Counted from the first letter of the stretch, positions 49,156 through 58,432 are shown. The stretch: 64,000 nt of DNA from Bacillus paramycoides (GCF_001884235.1 NZ_MAOI01000064.1:42593-106592), one strand, 5' to 3'. A program made the numbers and translations. Notes: generated by a model not told the origin, from the letters alone.

Positions 49156-49794
49156 ATGGTACGAATGAAATGGCTCGTAATTGGAATGATAATTCTTCTC
49201 CTTTTTATTTTGCTAATACTATTATCGAAAATAACGCTTAAGGTGACGTTTTTATATTCAGAAATGGAAAAACAGTGTTTATTTCAAGTGAAAATATGGA
49301 TGATTCGATATACGTTTGATGTATTGGAAAGAATTGAAAAACAGCAGAAAAAGACAGGGCAGAAAATCGAAAAGGCTGAAAAAGATGGCGGAATAGATAA
49401 TAAAATTATGGCACAACTTGATAGCATTGGAGAACTGATAAAAAAGCTTCAAGAAGTTCATACTATTCTTAAAGATTTTCTCAAACGAGTGAAAATCAAT
49501 AGTTGGAAATGGCATTCACAAATTGGAGCAGGCGACGCAGCTAGTACTGGAATTGTCACTGGATATGCATGGGGGACAAAAGGAATGGCTGCTGGAGTTG
49601 TAGGACAATATATGCATATTGTCGACGTACCAGAATTTGAAATTACACCTGTTTTTCAAGGGAAGGGATTTGCATCAAGATGTGAATTAACGGCTTCCTT
49701 TCATATATTTCGTACTGTGAAAACAGGGATAAAACTACTCATGTTTATGAGAAAGCAAAAGTCTGGTATGGCAGATAAATCTGTTCAAGCATAG
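49156..49794 (+). CDS. ytfI: YtfI, DUF2953 membrane-associated sporulation protein
   Basis: 212 residues: one N-terminal membrane helix (about 5-27), then a soluble DUF2953 domain (about 105-190; KRVKINSWKWHSQIGAGDAA, GVVGQYMHIVDVPEFEITPV). In Bacillus the ytfI-ytfJ pair is linked to sporulation. ATG follows GGATGGTACG with a weak ribosome site; 13 bp separate it from ytfJ. Confidence 0.82.
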   Translation: MVRMKWLVIGMIILLLFILLILLSKITLKVTFLYSEMEKQCLFQVKIWMIRYTFDVLERIEKQQKKTGQKIEKAEKDGGIDNKIMAQLDSIGELIKKLQEVHTILKDFLKRVKINSWKWHSQIGAGDAASTGIVTGYAWGTKGMAAGVVGQYMHIVDVPEFEITPVFQGKGFASRCELTASFHIFRTVKTGIKLLMFMRKQKSGMADKSVQA

Positions 49795-49807
49795 GGGGGG
49801 ATATAGA

Positions 49808-50203
49808 ATGGACCATCCAATTCAAGGTTTAATGACAACCGCAATGCAGCATTTAAAACAAATGACTGATGTAAATACAATTGTTGGTGATCCAATTAAA
49901 GCGGCAGATGGAAGTGTAATTCTTACCGTTTCAAAAGTAAGTTTTGGATTTGCTGCTGGTGGAAGTGAATTTGGAAAAGTAGAACATTCTGGTCGTCATC
50001 CATTTGGAGGAGGTAGCGGTGGTGGAGTTTCCATTAATCCAGTTGCCTTTCTCGTTATAAATGGAGAAGGTGTGAAAGTTTTACATTTAGATAAACAAAC
50101 ACATGTTATTGACAAAATAATTGAATTAGCGCCACAAGCTGTTGATAAAGTGAAAGAAATGATGGATAAACGAAAAGAAGATGATCCAGAATTTCAAATT
50201 TAA
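49808..50203 (+). CDS. ytfJ: YtfJ, GerW-family spore protein
   Basis: 131 residues of the YtfJ/GerW family: GLMTTAMQHLKQMTDVNTIV, KVSFGFAAGGSEFG, glycine-rich GGGSGGGVSINPVAFLVING and an acidic tail. Required in B. subtilis for normal spore germination responses. AGGGGGGAT site. Confidence 0.9.
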   Translation: MDHPIQGLMTTAMQHLKQMTDVNTIVGDPIKAADGSVILTVSKVSFGFAAGGSEFGKVEHSGRHPFGGGSGGGVSINPVAFLVINGEGVKVLHLDKQTHVIDKIIELAPQAVDKVKEMMDKRKEDDPEFQI

Positions 50204-50207
50204 TGAG

Positions 50208-50247
50208 TAAAGAAGCTAATCAATGGATTAGCTTCTTTATTTTTTTG
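50208..50247 (+). terminator. ytfIJ terminator
   Basis: AAAGAAGCTAATC-aatg-GATTAGCTTCTTTATTTTTTT. Confidence 0.92.
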
Positions 50248-50336
50248 TAAATGAAGCGATTTTATTTGCATTATCGATAGGGACAAACTATCATTTACAT
50301 TGTACATATTTTGTTTAAATAAGGGAGGATTTTTAA

Positions 50337-50837
50337 GTGGCAAACGTAACTTTTAAAGGTAACCCAATTACTTTGGTTGGAACAGAAGTTAAAGTTGGCG
50401 ACCAAGCGCCAAACTTCCAAGTATTAGCAAATGACTTATCTCCAGTAAGTTTAGAAACATACAAAGGTGAAGTGAAATTAATTAGTGTTGTACCTTCAAT
50501 CGACACAGGTGTATGTGATGCACAAACTCGTCGTTTTAACCAAGATGCAGCAGGTATTGAGAATGCGAAAGTATTAACAATTAGCGTTGATTTACCATTC
50601 GCTCAAAAACGCTGGTGTGCAGCTAACGGTTTAGAAAATGTTGCGACACTTTCTGACCACCGTGACCTTTCATTCGGTGAAGCTTACGGCCTAGTAATGA
50701 AAGAACTTCGTTTACTTGCTCGTGCAGTATTCGTAGTAGATAGCAATGACAAAGTAGTTTACGTAGAATACGTAAGCGAAGGTACAAGCCATCCAAACTA
50801 TGAAGCAGCATTAGAAGCAGCAAAAGCTGCGAAGTAA
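50337..50837 (+). CDS. tpx: Thiol peroxidase Tpx
   Basis: 166-residue peroxiredoxin (Tpx class) reducing lipid hydroperoxides and H2O2. Peroxidatic Cys in [14 protein letters not shown] (about 60) and resolving Cys in KRWCAANG (about 94). GTG start after AGGGAGG. Single gene with its own terminator. Confidence 0.96.
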   Translation: MANVTFKGNPITLVGTEVKVGDQAPNFQVLANDLSPVSLETYKGEVKLISVVPSIDTGVCDAQTRRFNQDAAGIENAKVLTISVDLPFAQKRWCAANGLENVATLSDHRDLSFGEAYGLVMKELRLLARAVFVVDSNDKVVYVEYVSEGTSHPNYEAALEAAKAAK

Positions 50838-50840
50838 TGT

Positions 50841-50893
50841 AAAAGAAGACGATCTCTAATTAAAGTTTCACTTTAGAAGAGGTCGTCTTTTCT
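50841..50893 (+). terminator. tpx terminator with bcr-like loop
   Basis: AAGACGATCTCT / AGAGGTCGTCTT arms. The loop contains ATTAAAGTTTCACTTTA, the 3' end of the bcr1-like elements (revcomp at 35800-35815). Confidence 0.75.
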
Positions 50894-51048
50894 CATGTAT
50901 TGTTAACTGAACCAATATATGAGAAAAGACGTTACATCATAAACAACTTGAAGGGGAGCTCTTTACAAGAGGTCGCTTTTTCTTTTTGGAAAAAATCACT
51001 TTGTGGTATGATATAAGTTATGTGTAAATGAGAGAAGGAGGAATGTAC

Positions 51049-52035
51049 GTGAGTCAGACAGTAGAAACATTATTTTCTATTTTTGATTCTTCTACGGTAG
51101 TTTTACGTAAAGAATTAGATGTAACATATTTAGAGGCGCTTGTAGAAACAGGTGATAACTTGTTTGAAGGAGCGATTTTACAAGAGGAATTATCCGAATC
51201 AACAATTGAAAGGTTGAATCGTGAATATAGTACGTTTAATGAAGAAACATATAAAGGTGAAGAAATTCGTAAAGCATTTCAGCTAGCCATTTTAAAAGGA
51301 ATGAAAGAAGGCGTGCAAGCGAATCACGAAATGACGCCTGATGCAGTTGGAATGTTCATGAGCTACTTATTCCATAAATTTATGCAAGGTCAAAAAGAAA
51401 TTACTGTTTTAGACCCTGCAATTGGAACAGGTAATTTAATGACTACAGTGTTTAATAGTGCCAAAGAAGAACTAGCAATGAGTGGATTTGGTGTAGAAGT
51501 GGATGAAGTGCTAATCAAACTTGCTTTAGTAAATGCGAATTTACAAAAGCATGCAATCGAATTCTTCCATCAAGATGGACTAGCACCACTTTATATCGAT
51601 CCAGTTGATGCAGTTGTTTCAGATTTGCCAATTGGTTACTATCCAAATGAAATCGGTGCAAGTGAATATACATTAAAAGCAGATGAAGGAATGTCATATG
51701 CGCATCACTTATTTATTGAACAAAGTGTGAAACATACGAAAGAAGGCGGGTATTTATTCTTCTTAGTACCAAACTTCATTTTTGAAAGTGATCAGGCGCC
51801 AAAACTACATGCGTTTATTAAAGAAACATGTTTTATTCAAGGGTTGTTACAGCTACCTGTTTCCATGTTTAAAAACGAGAAAAATGCAAAAAGTATATTT
51901 GTTCTCCAAAAGAAAGGCCAGAGTGTAACAATGCCGAAACAGGCACTACTAGTGGAATTACCTAAATTCTCTAACATGAAGGCTATGGAGGATATTATGG
52001 ATCAATTAAATACTTGGTTTGCAACACATAAATAA
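51049..52035 (+). CDS. ytxK: YtxK, class I methyltransferase-like protein
   Basis: 328 residues resembling the N6-adenine DNA methyltransferase fold: VLDPAIGTGNLMT (SAM motif I, about residue 120) and SDLPIGYYP (motif IV in NPPY style, about 194). No restriction partner is nearby; a role in DNA or RNA methylation is not proven. ATG 51043 lies one base after AAGGAGG, so GTG 51049 is the start, giving the YtxK length. Confidence 0.85.
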   Translation: MSQTVETLFSIFDSSTVVLRKELDVTYLEALVETGDNLFEGAILQEELSESTIERLNREYSTFNEETYKGEEIRKAFQLAILKGMKEGVQANHEMTPDAVGMFMSYLFHKFMQGQKEITVLDPAIGTGNLMTTVFNSAKEELAMSGFGVEVDEVLIKLALVNANLQKHAIEFFHQDGLAPLYIDPVDAVVSDLPIGYYPNEIGASEYTLKADEGMSYAHHLFIEQSVKHTKEGGYLFFLVPNFIFESDQAPKLHAFIKETCFIQGLLQLPVSMFKNEKNAKSIFVLQKKGQSVTMPKQALLVELPKFSNMKAMEDIMDQLNTWFATHK

Positions 52036-52334
52036 TACAATATATATGTAACAGGGTTAGTATCTAATATAGTACAGTTGTATATGATATATAATATTTT
52101 TTAATGTATACAAGATTTAACTGAATTTTTTTGAAATCTGTAATATATTTTTTTTCTTGGTGTTACAATTTTTTCACTTGAAATATATGTCGGACGATGT
52201 TTAAATTAAAATCGTGAGTATAAAATTTACTGATGATGAAACGTTTTCATAGTGAGTGAATTTAATTAGATAAAATCGAGCGGTTTGTGGAATGATCCAC
52301 ACAACTACCAAGAGAAAAAGGGGCGAAAGACTAG
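52036..52334 (+). other. ackA upstream region
   Basis: About 300 bp without a gene. AT-rich, with the cre-like palindrome at 52236-52250 and an ackA ribosome site (AAGGGGCG) near the end. No second gene was found. Confidence 0.5.
52236..52250 (+). promoter_or_regulatory. cre-like palindrome upstream of ackA
   Basis: ATGAAACGTTTTCAT is a near-perfect palindrome around CG, similar to cre but one base shorter in the left arm. CcpA activates ackA in B. subtilis from an upstream cre, so this is a plausible but imperfect site. Confidence 0.4.
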
Positions 52335-53528
52335 ATGTCAAAAATCATCGCGATTAACGCAGGAAGCTCTTCCTTAAAGTTCCAATTATTTGAAATGCCA
52401 AGTGAAACAGTATTAACAAAAGGTTTAGTAGAACGTATCGGTTTAGAAGATAGTATCTTCACAATTACTGTAAATGGCGAAAAACAAAAAGAAATTACAA
52501 GCATCCCAGATCACGCAGTAGCGGTTAATATGCTTCTTAAGAAATTAACTGAAAATGAAATCGTAAAATCTCTTGATGAGATTGGCGGTATCGGTCACCG
52601 TGTTGTACACGGCGGCGAAAAATTTGCTGATTCTGTTTTAATTAATGATGAAGTATTAGCTGATATCGAAGAATTAAGCGATTTAGCACCACTTCACAAC
52701 CCGGCAAACCTTGTTGGTATTAAAGCGTTCCAAGAAGTATTACCAAACGTACCAGCAGTAGCAGTATTCGATACAGCATTCCACCAAACAATGCCGGAAT
52801 CTGCATTCCTATACAGCTTACCATATGAGTACTATGAGAAATTCGGCATCCGTAAATACGGTTTCCACGGAACTTCTCATAAATATGTAACTGAGCGTGC
52901 AGCTGAATTATTAGGTCGTCCACTTGAAAGCTTAAGCCTACTTTCTTGTCACTTAGGTAACGGTGCAAGTATCGCAGCAGTAGAAGGCGGTAAGTCTATC
53001 GATACTTCTATGGGCTTCACTCCACTTGCTGGTGTAACAATGGGTACACGTTCTGGTAACATTGACCCTGCGTTAATTCCATACATCATGGAAAAAACAG
53101 GCCAAACAGTAGAAGAAGTAGTTAACGTATTAAACAAGAAGAGTGGTATGTTAGGTCTTACTGGTTACTCTAGTGACCTACGTGACATCATTTCTAAAGA
53201 AGAAGAAGGCGACCACCGTGCGAAAGTAGCACTTGATGTATTCGTAAGCCGTATCCACAAATACATCGGTTCTTACACAGCTCGTATGAAAGGTGTAGAC
53301 GCAATCATCTTCACAGCTGGTATCGGTGAAAACAGTGCAGTTATTCGTGAGCGCGTATTAGAAGGCCTTGAGTACATGGGCGTATACTTCGATGCAAAAC
53401 GTAATAACATCTTTGGTGAAGAAGCATTCATCAGCTTCCCACACTCTCCAGTAAAAATTATCGTAATTCCAACTGACGAAGAAGTTATGATTGCTCGTGA
53501 CGTATTACGTCTTGGAAATATTGGTTAA
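52335..53528 (+). CDS. ackA: Acetate kinase AckA
   Basis: 397 residues of the ASKHA fold: [13 protein letters not shown] at the start, [10 protein letters not shown] near residue 87, [10 protein letters not shown] near 144, FHGTSHKYV near 176 and GIGENS near 325. Converts acetyl phosphate plus ADP to acetate plus ATP, the overflow route opposite to AcsA. Next to ytxK as in B. subtilis. Confidence 0.98.
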   Translation: MSKIIAINAGSSSLKFQLFEMPSETVLTKGLVERIGLEDSIFTITVNGEKQKEITSIPDHAVAVNMLLKKLTENEIVKSLDEIGGIGHRVVHGGEKFADSVLINDEVLADIEELSDLAPLHNPANLVGIKAFQEVLPNVPAVAVFDTAFHQTMPESAFLYSLPYEYYEKFGIRKYGFHGTSHKYVTERAAELLGRPLESLSLLSCHLGNGASIAAVEGGKSIDTSMGFTPLAGVTMGTRSGNIDPALIPYIMEKTGQTVEEVVNVLNKKSGMLGLTGYSSDLRDIISKEEEGDHRAKVALDVFVSRIHKYIGSYTARMKGVDAIIFTAGIGENSAVIRERVLEGLEYMGVYFDAKRNNIFGEEAFISFPHSPVKIIVIPTDEEVMIARDVLRLGNIG

Positions 53529-53537
53529 TATATGCAT

Positions 53538-53573
53538 GAAAAAGACGAGATCCTAAAGGATTTCGTCTTTTTT
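53538..53573. terminator. ackA terminator
   Basis: AAAAAGACGAgATCCT...AGGATtTCGTCTTTTTT; it overlaps the 3' end of the convergent Nudix gene (stop at 53553). Confidence 0.85.
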
Positions 53574-53987
53574 CTTTTGGATATATTTTATGATTCCATC
53601 CGGATATAGCACTTTTTCCTTCTGAATGAATGCAGTGATGGGGATCCATTTTGCATAGGAAGATGTTTGTTCATCATATATGGGGAGTATTTCTGTTGTA
53701 TGTAGTGATGTATTTAAAAGGTGGATTGTATATAGTTGAATAATCTCATGAGCAATTTCATCATCTGCATGAAAAATGTTTTCCAAGCAACCTAAATAAT
53801 CGATAATTTCCACTTCTGTATGAAGTTCCTCTTTAAACTCCCGGATGACTGTTTCAGCCGATTTTTCTCCGAGTTCAATTGATCCACCAAGAGGTCGGTA
53901 ATAGGTTCCATCGGCCGTGCTATACTCTTGTACGAGAAGGAAATTATCCCGTATTACAATACCGAAGGCCTTTGCACGTGGATACAT
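53553..53987 (-). CDS. Nudix hydrolase
   Basis: 144 residues with a complete Nudix box: GSIELGEKSAETVIREFKEE, matching Gx5Ex7REUxEE. Cleaves a nucleoside diphosphate linked to X; substrate unknown. ATG after AGGGGCG. Convergent with ackA and sharing its terminator. Confidence 0.9.
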   Translation of the reverse strand: MYPRAKAFGIVIRDNFLLVQEYSTADGTYYRPLGGSIELGEKSAETVIREFKEELHTEVEIIDYLGCLENIFHADDEIAHEIIQLYTIHLLNTSLHTTEILPIYDEQTSSYAKWIPITAFIQKEKVLYPDGIIKYIQKKKDEIL

Positions 53988-54138
53988 GTATGTGATCGCC
54001 CCTTATTCATTAATATGTGGATAATTATAATTTGAAATATGGAGAAAATCACCTTTTTATTCAATTGGTTGAGCTAATTGTAAAGAATAAGCGGAAATAT
54101 GTTACAATAGAAAAAAATCGAACGAGGTGGTTGTTGCG

Positions 54139-54972
54139 ATGCGATCGAAGCGAGAACAAGCCATTTTAGAAAATATAAAAGAGTGGGAAGGGCAATTAGT
54201 AGAGCAAGAAGCGACTGATTTTCAAAAAATGTTTGATAAGTGGTTGCATACTACAATTACGAAACTGCCTGAGAAAAAACGAAAAGATTTCTTTGCGAAA
54301 GCAGATGGATGGCTCTTTCATTTGCATGCACTCATTCAAAGTTCACAATCACAGTTAGATGCACGTAATCGTATTTTAGGAACATCGAGATTATTTGATG
54401 AATCAATTGAGCAACTTGAAGATTTGAAGGCGTTATCTATTGATCAATTAACATACATAGCAGAGCAGCAAACAGCACGTCATCGTCTATATTCATTCGT
54501 ACAAGGCGGGGCAACAGGTGCTGGCGGTCTATTATTATTAACGGCTGATTTTCCGGTTATGATTGCATTAAATGTGAAGGCTGTACAACTGATTGCGACA
54601 TCATTTGGGCATGATGCGAACAAGCCGTATGAAATGATGCTCGCGTTGAAAGTATTCCATGCAGCATTATTACCAGCAAGACTTCAGCAATATGCATGGT
54701 ACAATTTACTGAGAGAACTCGAGCAAGAAGATTCATTCTTTTATGAAGGAGACGAAGAAGTGTTAAAGCCAGCTTCTACTGAGGTTGTGTTAAAACAAAT
54801 TTTGAAGACATTTTCGATTTATGCTCTTCGTCGTAAATTATTCCAAGGTATTCCTGTACTCGGAATGGCAATTGGCTCTACAGTGAACTATCGCTTAACG
54901 CGGAATGTTACTGAATTTGCAAATAAGTTTTATCAAGTACGCTACATATTAGAAAAAGAAAAGAGAGCATGA
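54139..54972 (+). CDS. EcsC-family protein
   Basis: 277 residues with the EcsC core: FVQGGATGAGGLLLLTADFP (about residue 122) and IPVLGMAIGSTVNYRLTRNV (about 240). EcsC is linked to an ABC exporter in B. subtilis, but many copies are orphans like this one. GTG 54127 is in frame, but GAGGTGG (54124-54130) fits ATG 54139. Function unknown. Confidence 0.87.
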   Translation: MRSKREQAILENIKEWEGQLVEQEATDFQKMFDKWLHTTITKLPEKKRKDFFAKADGWLFHLHALIQSSQSQLDARNRILGTSRLFDESIEQLEDLKALSIDQLTYIAEQQTARHRLYSFVQGGATGAGGLLLLTADFPVMIALNVKAVQLIATSFGHDANKPYEMMLALKVFHAALLPARLQQYAWYNLLRELEQEDSFFYEGDEEVLKPASTEVVLKQILKTFSIYALRRKLFQGIPVLGMAIGSTVNYRLTRNVTEFANKFYQVRYILEKEKRA

Positions 54973-55005
54973 AAAAAGCGAGAGGCCGAAGCCTTTCGCT
55001 TTTTA
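54973..55005. terminator. EcsC / YitT bidirectional terminator
   Basis: AAAAAGCGAgAGGC-cgaa-GCCTtTCGCTTTTT between converging genes. Confidence 0.9.
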
Positions 55006-55665
55006 GTTTGTCGCATGTTTTTTGGACATTGGAATAGATACTGGTTTCTTTTCTGCTTTCTTTTCTGCTTTTGGATAGTAAATTAAATCCAATGTTTTTG
55101 CCTGCACGGCAATCGAAAGAATAGTAAAAGCGATTTCTGTCCAATTTAAATAATATAATGAAAGCGCAAGAACAATCGCGTCAAAGACGAAGAAAATTTG
55201 CCCAATTGTAAAACGAGTTCGTTTACTTAATACAATTGTCAAAATATCGTCTCCACCGGTTGCACCGCCAAATCGCAATATAAAACCGAGTCCAATACCA
55301 GCTAACGCACCGCCAACTATTGCAGCTATAAATAAATTATTTGATAAGTCTACCGTAAAAGGAGAATAATTTTCCATAAGGGAATAAAATACTCCGAATG
55401 AAATTGAACCTAAGAATGAATAGCCAACCATTTTTCTACCTAAAAATGAAGCGCATAGTAAAATAATTGGGATGTCCATTATTACAGTTGAAATAGATGG
55501 TGAAATATCATAAAAATTTTGGATGAATAGTGCAATACCTACAAAGCCACCTTCTGTTAAGTGGTTTTGGAAGTGAATGTGATATAGCGCTGCTGCTAAA
55601 ATAAATGAACCGATTAAAACCATAAAAATTTCTTTAATAATTTGTCGACTTTGGATGTTCCTCAT
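55003..55665 (-). CDS. Short YitT-family membrane protein
   Basis: 220 residues with five hydrophobic segments and the YitT core HFQNHLTEGGFVGIALFIQ and GGALAGIGLGFILRFGGATG, GGDDILT. Typical YitT proteins are about 280 residues and end in a cytosolic DUF2179 domain, which this one lacks; the last helix is followed by a Lys-rich tail. Possibly a transporter; function unknown. The hairpin array at 55682-56106 sits just upstream. Confidence 0.82.
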   Translation of the reverse strand: MRNIQSRQIIKEIFMVLIGSFILAAALYHIHFQNHLTEGGFVGIALFIQNFYDISPSISTVIMDIPIILLCASFLGRKMVGYSFLGSISFGVFYSLMENYSPFTVDLSNNLFIAAIVGGALAGIGLGFILRFGGATGGDDILTIVLSKRTRFTIGQIFFVFDAIVLALSLYYLNWTEIAFTILSIAVQAKTLDLIYYPKAEKKAEKKPVSIPMSKKHATN

Positions 55666-55681
55666 CGTTATTCCTTCTTTC

Positions 55682-56106
55682 CGTAGTTAGTAGTCCTTGT
55701 TGTGTTGTAAACTAACTACGAGCTCACATGTAGCTTTCAGTTAGTTTACGAAAAAACTAACTACGCTATATGTCGCTGAAGAAATAACGAATAATCCTCT
55801 CGTCCATCAATTCTCCCTACCTTCGTTTTAGTTTAAGTCTTAAAACGACTAAACAAAACGTGGAGTAGGATTCGTCATTTAGCAATCCTGCTCTTCTTTG
55901 TTTTGTTTAGCTAGTAACAATTAAGTCCTAAACAAAACGCTATGTGTAAGAAGAGTCTTTTTTTTGCCAAATTATCCTTCGGGCAATCATAATTTCCCCA
56001 CTCTCGTATTTTTTTCGCTAGACTAAAGTATCTGAGCTGAAAAATACGCTACGTGTATGATTCGTCAATACGATGCCACATGCTCCTTCGAGCGATCATG
56101 ATATCA
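55682..56106. repeat. Tandem array of about four two-hairpin modules
   Basis: Four long inverted repeats (55739-55762, 55824-55860, 55900-55938, 56005-56048), plus another at 55682-55720 and smaller hairpins (55863-55893, 55969-55995, about 56057-56099). On the minus strand three modules enter with ACAYRTAGCGT. Stem sequences differ between modules but still pair (9, 11, 14 bulged, 9 bp), which is a sign of selection on structure. See findings. Family not recognised. Confidence 0.7.
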
Positions 56107-56296
56107 AAATCCCTTCCTTCAAGATTTATATTATTATATCATACTTTCAAAAAATGTATGCGGATGGAAACCGACAATAAACGGAGGGAATCTACAAAAA
56201 TTGTTATGTTTAAATATTTTTGTAGAAAAGCCTAAGCTATTCCGTAAGATTGGACTGTTTTTAAAGTTTGTCCAATAAGTAAGAAAAGATGGTTTT
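56107..56296. other. Hairpin-rich gap next to the array
   Basis: AT-rich. A strong hairpin TCTACAAAAAT...ATTTTTGTAGA is at about 56192-56228, and an ATTGGAC/GTCCAAT hairpin follows near 56252-56277. No coding evidence. Confidence 0.45.
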
Positions 56297-56395
56297 TTAT
56301 TCAGTTGTACTGTTCTTATCACTTTTATCTTTAAAAAATGCATCCCAGCTAATCACACTTAAAAAAGTTAAAGCGATAATAATGAAAGCTCGCAT
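56297..56395 (-). CDS. 32-residue membrane micro-protein
   Basis: A 33-codon ORF with an AGGAGG site 10 nt before ATG. Product: one N-terminal helix (MRAFIIIALTFLSVISWDAF) and a short charged tail (FKDKSDKNSTTE). Such tiny single-helix proteins are common and often missed. Upstream of the array and yitT on the same strand. Function unknown. Confidence 0.55.
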   Translation of the reverse strand: MRAFIIIALTFLSVISWDAFFKDKSDKNSTTE

Positions 56396-56519
56396 AAGTT
56401 GGAGGCCTCCTTTTGTACATAGTATATGAATAATTCACTTTGGGATGTGTCATTTTTTTACAAGTTTTAATTATTATGAGATTATATTGATATAGATAGA
56501 TGAAAGGGAGAGTGGAGAT

Positions 56520-56714
56520 ATGCTAAAAGACATGTTTAAAAGAAAAGAATTACAATGTGTTTCATGTCAGAAAAAGATTGAATACGAAGAAGAGCTTGTT
56601 GCTTTTGTGAAGTTGCCGAAAGAAAGAAGTATATTAGTTGGCCCGTTTGATGTATGTTTAGCAAAAACAGCGCAAGAAATATATTGTAAATCGTGTTACG
56701 ACAAAAAAGCATGA
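56520..56714 (+). CDS. Small zinc-ribbon-like protein
   Basis: 64 residues with two paired-cysteine knuckles: LQCVSCQKK (about residues 13-16) and YCKSCYDKK (about 57-60). This is a probable zinc-binding fold. GGAGAG site; own terminator. Sometimes called an iron-transport protein in this group, with no evidence visible here. Function unknown. Confidence 0.7.
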   Translation: MLKDMFKRKELQCVSCQKKIEYEEELVAFVKLPKERSILVGPFDVCLAKTAQEIYCKSCYDKKA

Positions 56715-56742
56715 CCCAAAGTAATTGAGGGGCATGCTTTTT
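56706..56742 (+). terminator. Terminator of the zinc-ribbon gene
   Basis: AAAGCATGACCC...GGGGCATGCTTTTTT arms. Confidence 0.85.
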
Positions 56743-57060
56743 TCATTGGTGTGCTTTTCCCTCAGATACATTTTGAGTAAGTCGATACCAAAGCCAAAGA
56801 TCATTAATGATGGAAGCGAGATCGGCAATTTCTGAATTAATTTTGCAAGAAATTTCGAAGTCTTCCTCGTTATTTAAATGATGTTGTTTTGCATTAATAT
56901 AGTGTTCGAGTTCTTTTATGCGATCAGGAATTTTCCCGCGAACTTGTTCCCATTTTAGTAAAATAGCATGTTGCATTTTTTCGGGGATGTCTTCCCAGTC
57001 TTCATGTAAATGCGGAATTTCAATTCCTAGATGTTCATCGTATAAGAAATACTTTTCCAT
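56743..57060 (-). CDS. Hypothetical helical protein (105 aa)
   Basis: Soluble, strongly charged and mostly helical (WEDIPEKMQHAILLKWEQVR; INSEIADLASIINDLWLWYR). The ORF is open to 57156, but GGGGGTGA precedes the ATG at 57060. No family recognised. Divergent from argG. Confidence 0.65.
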   Translation of the reverse strand: MEKYFLYDEHLGIEIPHLHEDWEDIPEKMQHAILLKWEQVRGKIPDRIKELEHYINAKQHHLNNEEDFEISCKINSEIADLASIINDLWLWYRLTQNVSEGKAHQ

Positions 57061-57147
57061 AAGTTCACCCCCATTTTCCTGCTTATATTGTACATAAAAA
57101 CAGAAAGAAGTTCGACGAAATTGTTTGAAAAAAATTGAAAATGCCCC

Positions 57148-57213
57148 TTGATACATTTTATAAAAGGTGTTAAAGTTTGAATTATTATAAAAGAAAATGA
57201 ATATTTATTCTTT
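57148..57213 (+). promoter_or_regulatory. argG promoter with ARG box
   Basis: TTGATA (57148-57153) and TAAAGT (57171-57176) with 17-bp spacing. Downstream, AATGAATATTTATTCTTT (57196-57213) matches the ArgR box WNTGAATWWWWATTCANW except at one base, and a weaker half-site TTTGAATTATTATAA overlaps the -10. Suggests arginine repression by ArgR/AhrC. Confidence 0.65.
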
Positions 57214-57226
57214 AGGGGGATGCAAA

Positions 57227-58432
57227 ATGGAGAAGAAAAAAGTTGTGTTAGCATATTCCGGAGGTCTTGATACTTCCGTTGCAATTAAATGGTTACAAGA
57301 GAAGAATTACGATATTATCGCGCTTTGTTTAGATTTAGGGGAAGGTAAAGACTTAGCATTTGTAAAAGAAAAAGCACTTTCAGTAGGAGCAATTAAATCG
57401 TATATGATTGATGTTCAAGAAGAATTCGCGAATGAATATGCATTGATGGCATTACAGGCCCATACGTTGTATGAAGGGAAATATCCTCTCGTTTCTGCAT
57501 TATCTCGTCCACTTATTGCGAAGAAATTAGTAGAAATCGCAGAACAAGAAGGTGCAACTGCAGTTGCACACGGATGTACAGGGAAAGGGAATGACCAAGT
57601 TCGCTTCGAGGTTTCTATTCAAGCATTAAATCCTTACTTAGAAGTGATTGCGCCTGTGCGTGAATGGAAATGGTCACGTGAAGAAGAAATTGCATATGCA
57701 AAAGAAAACGATGTACCAATTCCGATTAATTTAGATAGCCCATTTTCAATCGACCAAAACTTATGGGGACGCAGCAACGAATGTGGAATTTTAGAAGATC
57801 CATGGGCAGCGCCGCCAGAAGATGCATACGAGATGACATTGGCATTAGAAGATACACCAAATAAACCAGAGTTTGTAGAAATTGGATTTGAAGCAGGAGT
57901 ACCGACTACTTTAAACGGCACTGCATATTCGCTTTCTGAATTAATTAAAACGTTAAATGCACTTGCTGGCAAACATGGCGTGGGACGTATCGACCATGTA
58001 GAAAATCGCCTTGTCGGTATTAAATCTCGTGAAGTATATGAATGCCCAGCAGCAATGACATTAATAACAGCGCATAAAGAACTTGAAGATTTAACACTTG
58101 TGAAAGAGGTTGCTCATTTCAAACCGATGATTGAGCAAAAACTAACAGAATTAATTTATAACGGCTTATGGTTCTCACCTTTAAAACAAGCACTCAATGC
58201 TTTCTTACAAGAAACACAAAAACATGTAACAGGTACAGTGCGTGTGAAATTATTTAAAGGTCATGCAATTGTAGAAGGGCGTAAGTCTGAATACTCTTTA
58301 TACGATGAAAAATTAGCAACGTATACTGTCGATGATGAATTTAATCATGATGCAGCAGTTGGATTCATTTCATTATTCGGTTTACCTACGAAAGTATATA
58401 GTCAAGTGAATCAAAAGAAGGTGGAAGCGTGA
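57227..58432 (+). CDS. argG: Argininosuccinate synthase ArgG
   Basis: 401 residues; N-terminal PP-loop [18 protein letters not shown], then [13 protein letters not shown] (about 115) and [17 protein letters not shown] (about 170). Makes argininosuccinate from citrulline, aspartate and ATP. The longer ORF to 57197 includes the ARG box and was rejected; ATG 57227 follows AGGGGGATG. It overlaps argH by 4 bp (GTGA). Confidence 0.98.
   Translation: MEKKKVVLAYSGGLDTSVAIKWLQEKNYDIIALCLDLGEGKDLAFVKEKALSVGAIKSYMIDVQEEFANEYALMALQAHTLYEGKYPLVSALSRPLIAKKLVEIAEQEGATAVAHGCTGKGNDQVRFEVSIQALNPYLEVIAPVREWKWSREEEIAYAKENDVPIPINLDSPFSIDQNLWGRSNECGILEDPWAAPPEDAYEMTLALEDTPNKPEFVEIGFEAGVPTTLNGTAYSLSELIKTLNALAGKHGVGRIDHVENRLVGIKSREVYECPAAMTLITAHKELEDLTLVKEVAHFKPMIEQKLTELIYNGLWFSPLKQALNAFLQETQKHVTGTVRVKLFKGHAIVEGRKSEYSLYDEKLATYTVDDEFNHDAAVGFISLFGLPTKVYSQVNQKKVEA

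Noticed and set aside
51049-52035. Restriction-modification system around ytxK
   Set aside because: No restriction or specificity gene next to it; conserved housekeeping position before ackA.
55682-56106. CRISPR array
   Set aside because: Units are 78-110 bp, self-complementary and variable, without identical repeats and unique spacers of equal size; no cas genes.
56053-56235. 60-aa forward ORF in the hairpin region
   Set aside because: Lies across inverted repeats with no ribosome site.
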